64,000 nucleotides of DNA, taken from positions 15,626,222 through 15,690,221 of the forward strand of contig NC_084818.1 of the NCBI RefSeq assembly GCF_963583255.1. Reading direction: 5' to 3'. This document shows, in pieces, positions 35,041 to 45,649 of this stretch (its first letter is position 1; the number at the start of each line of letters is the position of its first letter). Below the pieces are notes generated by a model. It ran no database searches. It saw only the letters and a program-made list of their open reading frames with translations, and was not told the origin of the DNA. The stretch is from Pyrus communis. Lineage: Eukaryota; Streptophyta; Magnoliopsida; Rosales; Rosaceae. The position numbers were made by a program, and so were the translations under genes.

Positions 35041-35439
35041 TTGGATTAATAGTCCTTTTGGTGATAGGGTAGTCGGAAGATAGCCCTTGTGGTAAAAAAA
35101 AATAGGATTTAAACCCCTGTGGTGAAGTCTATTAGGATTAGGCCCAAAATTAAAAATTTTGCCAACTCTCTGTTAATTGTTAACACATGAGGCTAAATGG
35201 ATAAAGTTAGCCTCACATGTAAGCCTCATGTGCTAACAATTGACGAAAAGTTCTGTTTTAGCCTCATATGTATGGCTCACATGCTATTAATTAACGGAGA
35301 GTTGACGAAATTTTCAATTTTGGGTCTAAATCCTAAAAAACTTCACCATAAGGGCTTAAATCCTAACTTTTTTTTTTTTTTTTTTTACCACAAGGGCTAT
35401 CTTTGGACTACCCTATTACTACGGGTACTAATAATCCAA
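35041..35439. mobile_element. MITE with long terminal inverted repeats (about 400 bp)
   Basis: The left end TTGGATTAATAGTCC matches the complement of the right end, TTGGATTATTAGTACC. The match continues inward through TAGGGTAGTC and GATAGCCCTTGTGGTAAAAA, about 60 bp per arm. A second inverted pair inside is TTGCCAACTCTCTGTTAA against TTAACGGAGAGTTGACG. It has no coding capacity. The target duplication was not resolved. Confidence 0.75.
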
Positions 35440-35629
35440 TTAGGCCTAGTTGGAATAAAACTGGAAAGATTACATGAAGAATTACCAAGGAGTTGGAAGA
35501 GAGATTTAGACGAAAAAAAGAATGGAATGAAGGCTCCAAATCTAATTGGGTACCTTTTGAATATGGTTACATGAAAGGTCCAAACTTATTAAACTGGTTT
35601 GATTTCTCAAGAAATTTAGGACTCCTTCG

Positions 35630-36270
35630 ACCAGTTGGTGTTCGACTATGGGCTCGATGCCATGGTTAGCTTCAATAACTTCGTTACTAGTGCTATGGGC
35701 CTAGGAATTAGGAATTTGATAAGCCTCTTGGACCAACTATTCTCCTCTTAAGTATGTTATTTGTTGGACGACGATAAAGAGACGAGAAAGAACCTAGCCA
35801 CCTTCAAAATCGGATGGGCAACCATGCGTGGCCTTGTCTAATGCACTGATCTCATTATAGTGCCAAATGGCTACTACAGCCATCTCACTGGATCCATGCC
35901 ATTGGACTGTTTCTCAACATTGACCTGGTGCTCATCCTCCACAACACCATAAGTAGAGGCAGATGGTTAGTCATGAACCCTTCCACTCATTTCACTCTGT
36001 TGGTAGATGAGTCGTATCGTAACTCAAAGGGTAGGTGGTTGGCTACTTTGTGAGGAAGTATGGATGATCCCTAATGGAGGAGAGCGAGAGTGGCCTTGAA
36101 TTTTATGGAGGCTGCACTTCCCACCTTCGATCTCTAGTTCTAAAATGGCGTGAGGCTTGCATTGGCCAAGGCATTCAACAACTTTCCCACCACCATAAGT
36201 GGCAGCAAGTTTCATATGGTCTTTAACCTGCTTCATGGACGGGAAGCGAACATCATTAGAGAATCTAATT
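35630..36270 (+). pseudogene. Decayed coding-like region of unrecognised family
   Basis: Plus-strand frames carry continuous protein-like text interrupted by stops and frameshifts, for example FNNFVTSAMGLGIRNLISLL and ETRKNLATFKIGWATMRGLV, then NGYYSHLTGSMPLDCFS. The style is that of a globular protein rather than noise, but I cannot name the family. It may be a dead host gene fragment or an unrecognised transposon domain. Confidence 0.35.
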
Positions 36271-37864
36271 TTTGAAGGGTTAAAACATAACTAAAGGATA
36301 TGTTTATGCCTCCATGACTAGATATAGCATAATGTGCAGAAGAAAGTGTTTGGGCTAGATTGTCCTTCACACAACTCCCCTTGTCTTGCCTGTTGGGCAA
36401 GTTTTGCTGATTGGTTTACTAAAACATGAGTTTGAAAGGTGCCTTTGTTGGGCCTTTATTAGGCCTTCCAGCTCACAATCAAGACTAATAAAGATCTGAG
36501 TGTGCCATTGTTACCTTTGTTTAACAGATTGTTCTTTTAGTTATTAGATTCATTGATTACTTACGCCACAAGTCACTTAGACTTCTTAGTTTGATCGGAT
36601 TGTTTACAGATAGGTTAAGTTTGTATAAAGTTTTTTTTCTTGCCTTGTAAATAAGGAATTTTTATTCAATTATCAGATGTCCAATTATAGGAAAATTCAT
36701 GTCCATTCAAGTGATTTGCTTAGTGGCCAACTTGGGTTAACAACAAAGAAATAGAAATAATTAGTTTGACAAGATTAAACATATATAAAAACCTTAAAGT
36801 AAGCAATGGAAAATGACGTGGTGATTAAGTAAGATGCATAAAAGTCAGATCTACTTTACACAAATGCAAATAAAGGAGATTTGGACAAGGTTTGTCCCCT
36901 TGTTGACCATTTCTCTTTGTGTTTTTACCAAGCACTTCTATTTAATATAATAACAACAAAGGTTTACAAAAAGGGATTCGATACTATAAAAGGGAAGATG
37001 TGGCAGAGCTTCTAAAACTGACCCATGAACGTGGTGTGGTTTGAAACTGCTATGAGCTGTTGCTTATGGTTATCTTTTTCTTCCACCACGTAAAAACTGA
37101 ATCGTCCAGTCTCTTCGGTATTTTTTGTTACTTTTTTCTCTTCTCTTTTCTCTTTTTTGGTGTTTGATTTCTATGTCTCTTTGCTTTTTGCTAAGCTTTT
37201 CTAGGTTAGAAATATGACTGGAAAAAAAACAAAGCTATCTGGTTTTGTTGCTGTTGAGTTTAGAGTATTTAGTGTGTTGAGAGAGTTTTCTACTTGCTTT
37301 CCTTGCTGCTTTTATAGACTTCTTAGCCCAAGTGTCCAAGCTTCCCTTTTCTAGTGCACTTCTCTCTCAATGATTACTTTTGGAACAGGGTGAGTCGTCG
37401 TTTGCTTTTCGTTATTTACCTATCCCTGCCATGAAAATCACTTTTCACTAAGGGTTAGCTACCCTCTACACCTTGTCCCTTCTATCATAGGCTTGATACC
37501 TATTAGTTGCCAAATAACAATATTTAAATCCAACCTGGGCTGCCGCCTTCACCAACCCATAACAAAGAAGGTTTTTGCACACCTGAGCCTTAATTGTTTT
37601 AAGCCCAATATTAATTACCCACCCAAACAGAATGCCTTTGAATTCATTCTAAATTCTAATAATACAATATTTGATAGTTGTGAGAGAAATATTCTTTTCT
37701 TTGGACTCATTCAGAAGTCTTTTATACCCTCTCTTGAATATAGTGACTTTATATACTTTATACCACACACATCTTTGAGATGTGGATTTGGTGAACCAAG
37801 GTGCATTTAGTGGTTTTAATAATTTTAAGCACTTTAAAATTCATAATTGGTATAATAAACGCTG
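36271..37864. other. Intergenic stretch
   Basis: About 1.6 kb with no recognised gene or repeat. A 105-codon open frame at 37493-37810 has no recognisable motif and is probably chance. Confidence 0.4.
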
Positions 37865-38095
37865 AGGTTCTAAAAAACACTAGGCGCTAGTCAGGCGGGT
37901 GACTGGAGCCTAGTGCCTAGACGAGAGCTTAGGTGGACTAGGCAGATTTAAATAAATGTATTATACCATATACATAAGTAACTACTTATGCTTAAAAAAT
38001 TATACTTGTATTTTTCTTAGTTTTTAGTTGGTAAAAACAGAAGTCGAAGGAAGAAATTTGTTGGGCAATTATATGCACAAGGGTACATTATAAGT

Positions 38096-38803
38096 TGTTT
38101 GCACCATACCTAACCAATCCCGAAACTACCAAGCATCGGTCAACTTTATACCTTCAAGGACCCACTGTGCCTTAGCACAATTGTTCCCTTCCAACCAGGA
38201 GGCCAATCACAGAATGAAACATGTCAACATCAAATAAAGCTCCTAAAGTCCCACATCGACGACAGATGAAAGTTGGAGACTCGTCTCAACTATAAAAGAA
38301 GATCAATCTCCAACAATTAATCCCTAATGTCATTACTGTACTTAAACTCGTCATTAGAAACCACTAATGATGATTATGCTTAAACCTATGTATTGTGTAA
38401 ACTCTTCACCATTAATTAGAACTCCTCTACCCCGTGAACGTAGCCAAACTTAGGGTAAACCACGTACATCTTGTGTTTGCTTCCCTATCTCTATCTCTTT
38501 ACATATTATCCCCTCTGAACTTTCAACTACTAAAACATGTAGATTGCCTTCCACACTCTTGCTTAAGAGTGTGGAAGCATAATCTATTTATGTGGTCTCT
38601 TCCACATTTTTTACTAGTTAAAAAAAATGAAATTAATTAATAATTAATTAAGTAACTAATTAGTTATTAATTACTCAAATAATTAATTGATAATTACTAA
38701 TTAATTATTAATTAATAAATTAATTAGTTATTAATTAAATTCGACAGGTGGAGGAACGACACTTTAGGTTGTTTCAAAGTCTCGCTGATTCTGTGCATCA
38801 ACA
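38096..38803 (+). repeat. 5' LTR of the Gypsy-type element (708 bp)
   Basis: It matches the 3' LTR from TGTTTGCACCATACC onward, through GAAACTACCAAGCATCGGTC and CATCTTGTGTTTGCTTCCC, to the end GCATCAACA. It carries about 390 bp absent from the 3' LTR. The extra sequence comprises a block at about 38237-38440, and a block at about 38508-38750 with a perfect hairpin and a TTAATTAATAATTAA-type AT tract. Confidence 0.85.
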
Positions 38804-38804
38804 T

Positions 38805-38822
38805 TTGGCGCCGTCTGTGGGA
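38805..38822 (+). promoter_or_regulatory. Primer-binding site of the Gypsy-type element
   Basis: TTGGCGCCGTCTGTGGGA begins one base after the LTR end. TGGCGCCGTC-type sites are common in plant Gypsy elements and probably pair with tRNA-Asp. Confidence 0.75.
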
Positions 38823-38837
38823 ACAACACTTATTCCT

Positions 38838-40694
38838 ATTCTTGAAGGAAAAATTTGTGATAACAAGTTCATTTGAGCAACATCTATGCATGTAATTAAC
38901 AATTAAAGGTGGAATCATGCTTGTATGCACTCAAAAACAAAACTTTACCCATGAAATTCAAGGCCTAGTAGTTGTGGTGAACCAAGACTCAACTCAAATC
39001 TTAAAGAAAAGAGTTGAGAAACCTTTATACCTTTGAAACACCTCTTTGCTTAGCAAAAGATATTCACCCATGTGGGGGCCTTCTTTCCTTAGTCTCCTTG
39101 CTTCTTGGCTCCATGGATGTGGATGAAGGCACTTTGCTTCTTGGCTCCATGACTTCTTGGATATGAATGAAGGAATGGATTCTCCAAGTTCCCAAGAAAG
39201 GGAACCTCTAAGTTTCCACACCAAGGAGAGCATTGAGGAAGAGATGAGTGACTTAGGAAGAAATGGATGCTAGTCCATTCTTTCTAAGCTGGCCGGCCTC
39301 CTAAGAAAAGATAGAGCTTTTTGTGGTTTTTCCTTTTCTCTCTAGACAACCCTTATGAGGGAATGGGTTATAATTTCCTTAATATAACCACTTACATTGA
39401 GTGGCATGAAATTAAAACCAATTCTCCCTCACACTTTCTATGGCCTGCCATGTGGGTTCATTGGGCTTTCATACCCTTTGTGTTTTCAAGTTGTCATACA
39501 ACTTGAGTTACTGGACTTAACATTCGAAGCCCATTGGGCCTTAAGGCCCAAAACTAACCCAGGTCTAAAACAAACTTATTCGTTTGATTAATTAACATAT
39601 TAATTAATCCTCACCATAAATAATTAAACCATTTAATTATCCTTACTCATCTCTGTTGTTTCTTCAATCTTTAACTTACACGGTGTACGATCTATTAGGT
39701 TCCTTTTAGAGTAGCAATGGGCGATTAGAACTCTTCAAATTGATTGTGAATTGAAACTTACTTTTCAATTCTCCCTTTAGTGATTATACACCTTTAGAGC
39801 TTCCACAAACCATGAGTGACACCTAACAGTATGTTATGGCTACCCAAGCTAATCAGAAAAGGTGGAGAACCTATACAGCTTGGGATTACAATGCAATACG
39901 GTCTTTCTCTATTACAATACTCTTGACCACATTGTTCGATTTGATAGTTTATTCATGTCTACTATCCAATATGATTCTCTTACTTATATGATTACCTTGA
40001 ATGTGATTTGGAACGAATTCCTAAATCTCATTCATACTTTGGCCAGAGATTCTTAATCATATCATAAAGTATTCTCCCTCAAACGGTTTAAAGCTTAGGG
40101 ATCCCTTGTTGTGCATTTACTTGCCTCCATGGCTCAGTGGCTTAACCCCAACTATGCCATGGACACTTTTTGCGGAGTGACTTTGACATAGTCAAAGATC
40201 AAGGACCTAACCATAACACAACTATGATGCCTCAGGTCAAAAGACTACTTTGCATTATCCTAACCATGAGTTTTCATGTGACATGAGTATGAGAACTCCT
40301 TGTTGATCGCGTTTAGTGGACTCATTCTTTATTCAGCAACTACATACTTGTCTTGGTGTCAGTCACACCAATTACTTGAGACCAATCACTCTCTAAGAGA
40401 AGACATAGCACATACTGATCATAATAGACTGTCAATGCCTAATTGGCAATCCTATGATTAGGAACATTTAGGATATGTATACGAAAAAGAATGGTCTCAT
40501 AAATCTAACTTCTTTAGATCACATTCTCCTAATTACATATTCCTTGGACTTATCGTTTAAGCATATAACATTTATATGAGACGACTTTAAACAATAATCT
40601 TTGCCCTTTATATTAAACTAGATTAGTTTAACATGTGAAATGTTTGTAAAGTATCATCATATGATTGGCTTTAGGGCACATTTCTAACAACTCT
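38838..40694 (-). mobile_element. Solo LTR (38843-40689) nested in the Gypsy-type element
   Basis: In minus orientation the LTR starts TGTTAGAAATGTGCCC at 40689 and ends ...TTTTTCCTTCA at 38843 (TG...CA). It is flanked by ATTCT (38838-38842) and ACTCT (40690-40694), a duplication with one mismatch. A second, truncated copy starts at 63522. No internal domain is present. At 1847 bp it is a large LTR of unassigned family. Confidence 0.8.
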
Positions 40695-40841
40695 CACCAG
40701 CTTCGTCAACCTAGTTTCCATTGTTCGTACACTCTATTTTGATCAAGCATCCTTTTTCCAACATAGGAAGCGAAGGAAGCCCTAGCACGCAGCGCGATAC
40801 CCCCTCGTGCCTAGTGTGAGGCATCAAAGGAATGCAAGAAA

Positions 40842-42395
40842 GAAGTTTGCTTTTAAGTTTGCTCTTCAAGCTAAGGTCGAAGAGCTAGAGGCTCAGAACA
40901 ACAAGATAGTGATGAGAAATGAAATCCTCCAAGAACAATATGAGAAGATCTTTGGGATGTTTCACGAGGCTAAGTAGATTCAATCTCATTGACCCATTGC
41001 CTTTGTGGATGTTAACTATCATGTGGGTGCCCCCCAACACGGAGTATCATCTGTCTTTAACATGGATGCTTCTAATGAAGAGTGACCTCTCTATGAATGT
41101 GTTGATCAACATGAGACTTCTTTCAACCCAACTGTTTTGACCGGAAGCAAGAGAAGTAGAGGGAATCACCTCCTTGTAAAATGAGTAGAAGAATCAAGAG
41201 CCGTTTTACCATGACTGTCGAGACTTCTTGAGGTAGTGTCGATAAAAACTTATCCATATAGGCTCAAGGATCAATGACCCAAGAATCATTGAAGGACTTG
41301 GTCTTTTACCGTGGCCTAGGCCAACCCCCAATCCAAGAAATGAACGATAAGCCTTGAGGCAACAAAAAGTGTAGGAGACTCAGGCGACTTTCAACAAGCA
41401 CATTCTAACAGCCAATATGTTGAGTCAAAAGAAAGGCCACATGTCATTGAGCAATCTTCCCTACTTTCAAGAAACGATGGAAACTTACAAAAGAAAGCTT
41501 CAATGGTGCTTGACTCCATTCAGGGTCGAGCATCATGCCAGGATACCTGAATGGAATCAGCCAAAGCCAGGCCCTTTGACAAGGAGGATCATTTGCACTC
41601 ATTTACGAAGAGAAACAAAATAGAAGCTTGGCTTGCAATCGTATTGGGAGAGAAGATCCAATTGAACATATCCACCTATTTGAATTCACCATGACATATC
41701 GAAGATACAATGATGCGGAATGATGTCTTAATTTTCCCTTCACTCTCTCTGGTGGAGCTCTTAATTGGTATTGTCATCTTCAACTTGATACGGTAGATTC
41801 ATTCATTGAGCTAAGAAGACTCTTTGTGGCTAATCGCTTACACTCTGTTGATGAGTTATACACCATTCATAAAAAATCAGACGAGTCATTGTGTGAATAT
41901 ATCGGTTGTTTCAACCACGAGTACTTTCGTTGTGCTGAGGCAGATGACAAAACAACACTCAGGGCCTTCACGATAGACATGCATGAATGCTTCAAGTACA
42001 TGATCAATGTTAACACTTGGAAGACTTACTCTGAGGTGATGACGCAAGCTTACAATCATGCCTTTGCTCAGGTAAGGACATACTAAGGGAACCCTCATAT
42101 GGTAAACCCCTATCAACAAGTGGGGAACGAATGTCAAGTTCTACCAAGTGAGAAGGTTTTGGCTATCCAGACACTCATTGCATCCTTTCCTGCCCCAGTT
42201 AACAATATGCCAGGTCACCAAGCTTATTTACGTCTTGGCAAGAGAAGGATTTTTACTCTCAGTAAGCTTATTACAACAAGACGAATAAAGGTCCATATTA
42301 AGAAATTTAGGGGTGAACATACCTTCAATTGTTATAACCATAGGGGGCATCGCTTTTTCAAAGTGGAGGACTGGGCATTGAAAAAAATGCTATTA
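40842..42395 (+). pseudogene. Gypsy-type gag remnant
   Basis: A coiled-coil-like start (FALQAKVEELEAQNNKIV) leads into a Retrotrans_gag-type core: TLSGGALNWYCHLQLDT, then SFIELRRLFVANRLHSVDEL and CEYIGCFNHEYFRCAEA. Near 42330 a degenerate knuckle-like NCYNHRGH occurs. This resembles the C-x-x-H...GH gag motif of many plant Gypsy elements, with the later cysteine missing. The longest open piece is 41826-42086. Stops at several points make the gene nonfunctional. Confidence 0.7.
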
Positions 42396-42855
42396 TAGAA
42401 AGGCATACGCATGACAAATGTTTGGACCTTCAACCATTTAACATCTTTTGTAACACAAGCCATTTGGCAAATATTTAATGAAAAGGCAATTCAGACAACT
42501 TCGTCTAAGTCTTTTGCATTCCTAACACTGGAACACTTGGTCTAACTCTGACCTACCTTTATACTCTAACTCAGAGCTTTAACATACGTACTTCAACACC
42601 AAGTAAGTGAAACTAAGTGATATAACCATACACGGTTCACATATCCAAACCAAGGATTCCTTCATGCATAGAAAAACATTCATAAACAACATGCATGTTA
42701 TGAACATCACTCCTATCATAAGCATCACTCATGTTAATCAATATAAACTTCATACCCTTAAAAACATTCATACATAAGCTAACTGAGCTACGAAAGGGTG
42801 TCATTTTCCTTTCAGCATATGCTACAACGTGCCTCGACAACACGCCGTGCTTTCC

Positions 42856-43340
42856 ACCAACCAGTTGATGAAAGCACTCATCTTTGTATCACCAACAAGG
42901 TGATGAAGAGTATAACTAGTACTATAAGTAACAATTTTGAGTTTTTGTAACTTGCCACTCTTCTTACCAACCAGGTGATGAAGGAACTTACCTTTATATC
43001 ACCAACCACGTGATGAAGGGCACAACCGATACTCTAATAAACAATTTTGAGTTTTGGCAATTTGCCACTCTTATTAACCAGGTTATGAAGGAACTCACCT
43101 TTGTATCACCAACCAGGTGATGAAGAGAACAACTAGTACTCTAATAAACAATGTTGAGATTCAGCAACTTGCCACTCTTCTTACCAACTACGTGATGAAG
43201 GAACTCACTTTCGTATCACCAACCAGGTGGTTAAAGATACAACTAGTACTTTAATAAACATTTTTGCCTCGGCAACTTGCCACTTTTCTCACTAATCGGG
43301 TGATGAAAGAACTTACCTTTTTTTCACCAACTAGGGAAGA
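42856..43340. repeat. Tandem array, about 4.5 units of 107-111 bp, in the Gypsy-type element
   Basis: Unit starts lie near 42856, 42967, 43076, 43183 and 43291. Each unit contains two copies of ACCAACCAGGTGATGAAG about 35 bp apart, then ACAACTAGTACTCTAATAAA, and ends GCAACTTGCCACTCTT. The CACC...GGTG core is itself a small inverted repeat. Confidence 0.88.
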
Positions 43341-43569
43341 ACAATACAACTTGCACCTGTGGATTCTTAGCATTCATAAGCAGTCGAAAATTTTCAAGCC
43401 TTACAACTTGGAAAATGCATTTACAAACTCAACAAAGCCTTCCACACTCTTGCTCAAGAGTGTGGAAGCAAAATCATATTATATGGTTCAACGAACCTTC
43501 AACAACTACAACACGTAGATTGTCTTCTACACTCTTTCTCAAGAGCATTGAAGCAAAATCGTATTAAGA

Positions 43570-44005
43570 ATAACAAGATAGTAATAAGGAATGAAATCAT
43601 CCAAGAACAGTATAAGAAGATCTTTGGGATGCTTCATAAGGCTAAGCAAACTCAATTCATTAGCCCATCGCCTTTGTGGATGTTAACTATCACATGGGTA
43701 CCCCTCCCCCCCACCCCCCCCAACACGGAGGGCCACCTGTCTTTAACATAGATGCTCCTAATGAAAAGTGACCTCCCCATCAATGTGTTGATCAACATAA
43801 GACTTCTCTCAACCTAGCTGTTTCGATTCGAAGTAGGAGAAGTGGAGGGAAGCACGTCCTTGTAGAATGAGTGGAAGGATTAAGAGTCGTTTTACCATGA
43901 CTTTCGAGACTTCTTGAGGTAGTGTCGAGAAAAAATTATCCACATAGGCTTAAGGAAATACCTCCCCATTAATTAGTTATTAATTAAATTTGACATGTGG
44001 AGGAA
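43570..44005 (+). repeat. Internal duplication of the gag 5' region plus an LTR-tail fragment
   Basis: 43570-43960 repeats 40900-41262: AAGATCTTTGGGATG, then GCCTTTGTGGATGTTAACTA and TTTACCATGACT are shared in order. It is followed at about 43967-44005 by a short piece of the 5' LTR tail (TTAGTTATTAATTAAAT). It lies between the two arrays and includes a C-rich run at about 43703-43719. Confidence 0.8.
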
Positions 44006-44066
44006 GCCAACAAAAGCTGCTCAAGAGTGTGGAAGAAAAATCAATTTATGGGGTCCAACAAACAAA

Positions 44067-44497
44067 GATTCCCACACTTTGAAGGGTAGAGCTTCCCACA
44101 CCCTTGAAGGAAGGAGGCTTTCCACACTTTGAATGCTAGAGCTTCCCACACCCTTGAGGGGAGAGAGCTTCCCACACCTTTGAAGAGAGGAAGCTTCCCA
44201 CACTTTGAAGGGTAGAACTTCCCACACCTTTGAAGAGACGAAGGTTCCCTCACTTTGAGGGGTAAAGCTTCCTATACCCATGAGGGGAGAGAGCTTCCTA
44301 CACCCTTGAAGAGAGGAAACAAAGAGCTTCCCACACCCTTGAAGGGAGGAAGCTTCCCACACTTTGAAGGTTAGAGCTTCCCACACCATTGAGGGTATGG
44401 AAATTCCCACACCTTGAAGGGAGGAAGCTTCCTACACTTTGAAGGGTAAAGCTTCCCACACCCTTGAAAGGAGGAAGCTTCACAAGCTTCACACTTT
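44067..44497. repeat. Minisatellite of about 17 alternating 24/26-bp units
   Basis: Two unit types mostly alternate: GCTTCCCACACCCTTGAAGG plus GAGGAA (26 bp), and GCTTCCCACACTTTGAAGGG plus TAGA (24 bp), giving a dimer period of about 50 bp. The units resemble the left arm of the nearby CTTCCACACTCTT hairpins. Confidence 0.9.
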
Positions 44498-44523
44498 GCC
44501 TAACTAACAAAAACTCAAAAAGC

Positions 44524-44699
44524 CTTCCACACCCTTGATCAAGAGTGTGGAAGCAAAATATATTTATGTGATTTAAAAAAGCCTCAACCACAAAAAACCT
44601 TCACTCATGGACCTTCCCTAATTGAACTCAAACGCTTCACACCTTTGTGAGTACCAAACTAAACAAAGCCTTCCACACTCTTGGGCAATAGTGTGGAAG
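44524..44699. repeat. Two hairpins of the CTTCCACACTCTT family
   Basis: 44524-44553 and 44670-44699 are 13-bp arms around 4-base loops, each with one stem mismatch. Perfect copies are at 38548-38577 (in the 5' LTR) and 43439-43468. A decayed one is at 43524-43553. Confidence 0.88.
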
Positions 44700-45123
44700 C
44701 AAAACCTATTTATATGATTTCTCCCACATTGGATCACTCAAGCTATATACATATAAAGGCAAAGAACGTACAACCAAAAAACCTACAAACAAAGAACTTA
44801 CAACCAAGAACTTACAACTAATGGACCCACAATCAAAAACCCTCACCTATTAAACCATAACAACAAGAAGGAATTGGGCTTGATAAAAATATATGTATAT
44901 TTGGGCTGAAGTATGTGCAGGGGAAGGGCAAGACAATATTTGGAGTCTTTGTTCCTTAGATGACTAAAAAAATCAAGGCACCTCCTTTGGCAATCCTCCT
45001 CGCTTAGAAGACTTAGGGGACTCCTACTATGTGCAGCTACACTTCGGTACTCAGAAGTTTCGTGATTACTCAGCGACTTGGATTTTTACAAGTCCCCAAT
45101 CGAGAAACTTTCCTCACTCGAGA

Positions 45124-45455
45124 ACTTGGGGGAGCACTGTTTGTACCATACTTGACCAATCCTGAAACTACCAAGCATCGGTCAACTTTATACCTTCAAG
45201 GACCCATTGAGGGGGTTCATGTTGAGGCACCCCTGCCGAAGCACAAGCGTTTCCCTCTAACCAGGAGACCAATCACAAAATGAAACGTGTCAACATCAGA
45301 ACGAACTTAGGGTGAATCACATACATCTTGTGTTTGCTTCCCTATCTCTATCTCTTTACATATTATCCACACTAGGTGATTGGAGTAATCGAGCAAAAGT
45401 CACAAACTTGACACCTTATGTTGTTTCAAAGTCTTGTTGATTTTGTGCATCAACA
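45124..45455 (+). repeat. Polypurine tract and 3' LTR (45138-45455) of the Gypsy-type element
   Basis: ACTTGGGGGAGCAC precedes the LTR start TGTTTGTACCATAC. The LTR is 318 bp and ends GTGCATCAACA, followed by TAAGT. Confidence 0.85.
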
Positions 45456-45649
45456 TAAGTATTACGAGAATTGGCAAAATTGAGAGAAAGGGGAAGAAAA
45501 GGTGGTAGGAATAATTTTTTTTAAGTGTAGCTATACTAAAATACGTAGTCGGCCTAGCTTGTGGTTTCCGTAACCAAGTTTTTCTTTCTCACTTCTTAAA
45601 GTATGCTATTAATATGTAGTATAGACATAACCAAAACAAAATAAAAAAA

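Larger units (their letters stand above)
38091..45460 (+). mobile_element. Gag-only Gypsy-type LTR retrotransposon (38096-45455) with TAAGT duplications
   Basis: The element starts TGTTTGCACCATACC at 38096 and ends GTGCATCAACA at 45455, with TAAGT at 38091-38095 and 45456-45460. The LTRs (38096-38803 and 45138-45455) differ greatly in length. The interior has a TGGCGCCGTC primer-binding site, a decayed gag, two tandem arrays and several hairpins. I recognise no protease, integrase, RT or RNase H. This resembles nonautonomous gag-bearing elements (TR-GAG/LARD-like) that depend on pol from a relative. A 1.85-kb solo LTR is nested inside. Without that insert, the element is about 5.5 kb. Confidence 0.85.

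Noticed and set aside
43703..43719. C-rich run as a possible quadruplex
   Set aside because: It is a short homopolymer-type tract in a decayed duplication, not a set of regularly spaced runs.
42856..44497. CRISPR-like regular repeats
   Set aside because: Units are directly tandem without unique spacers, lie in a retrotransposon and in a plant genome.
44021..44591. Minus-strand frames encoding repeated VWEAS/FKGVGS-like peptides
   Set aside because: They are simply the translation of the minisatellite. There is no start context or domain, and the frames shift with the unit lengths.
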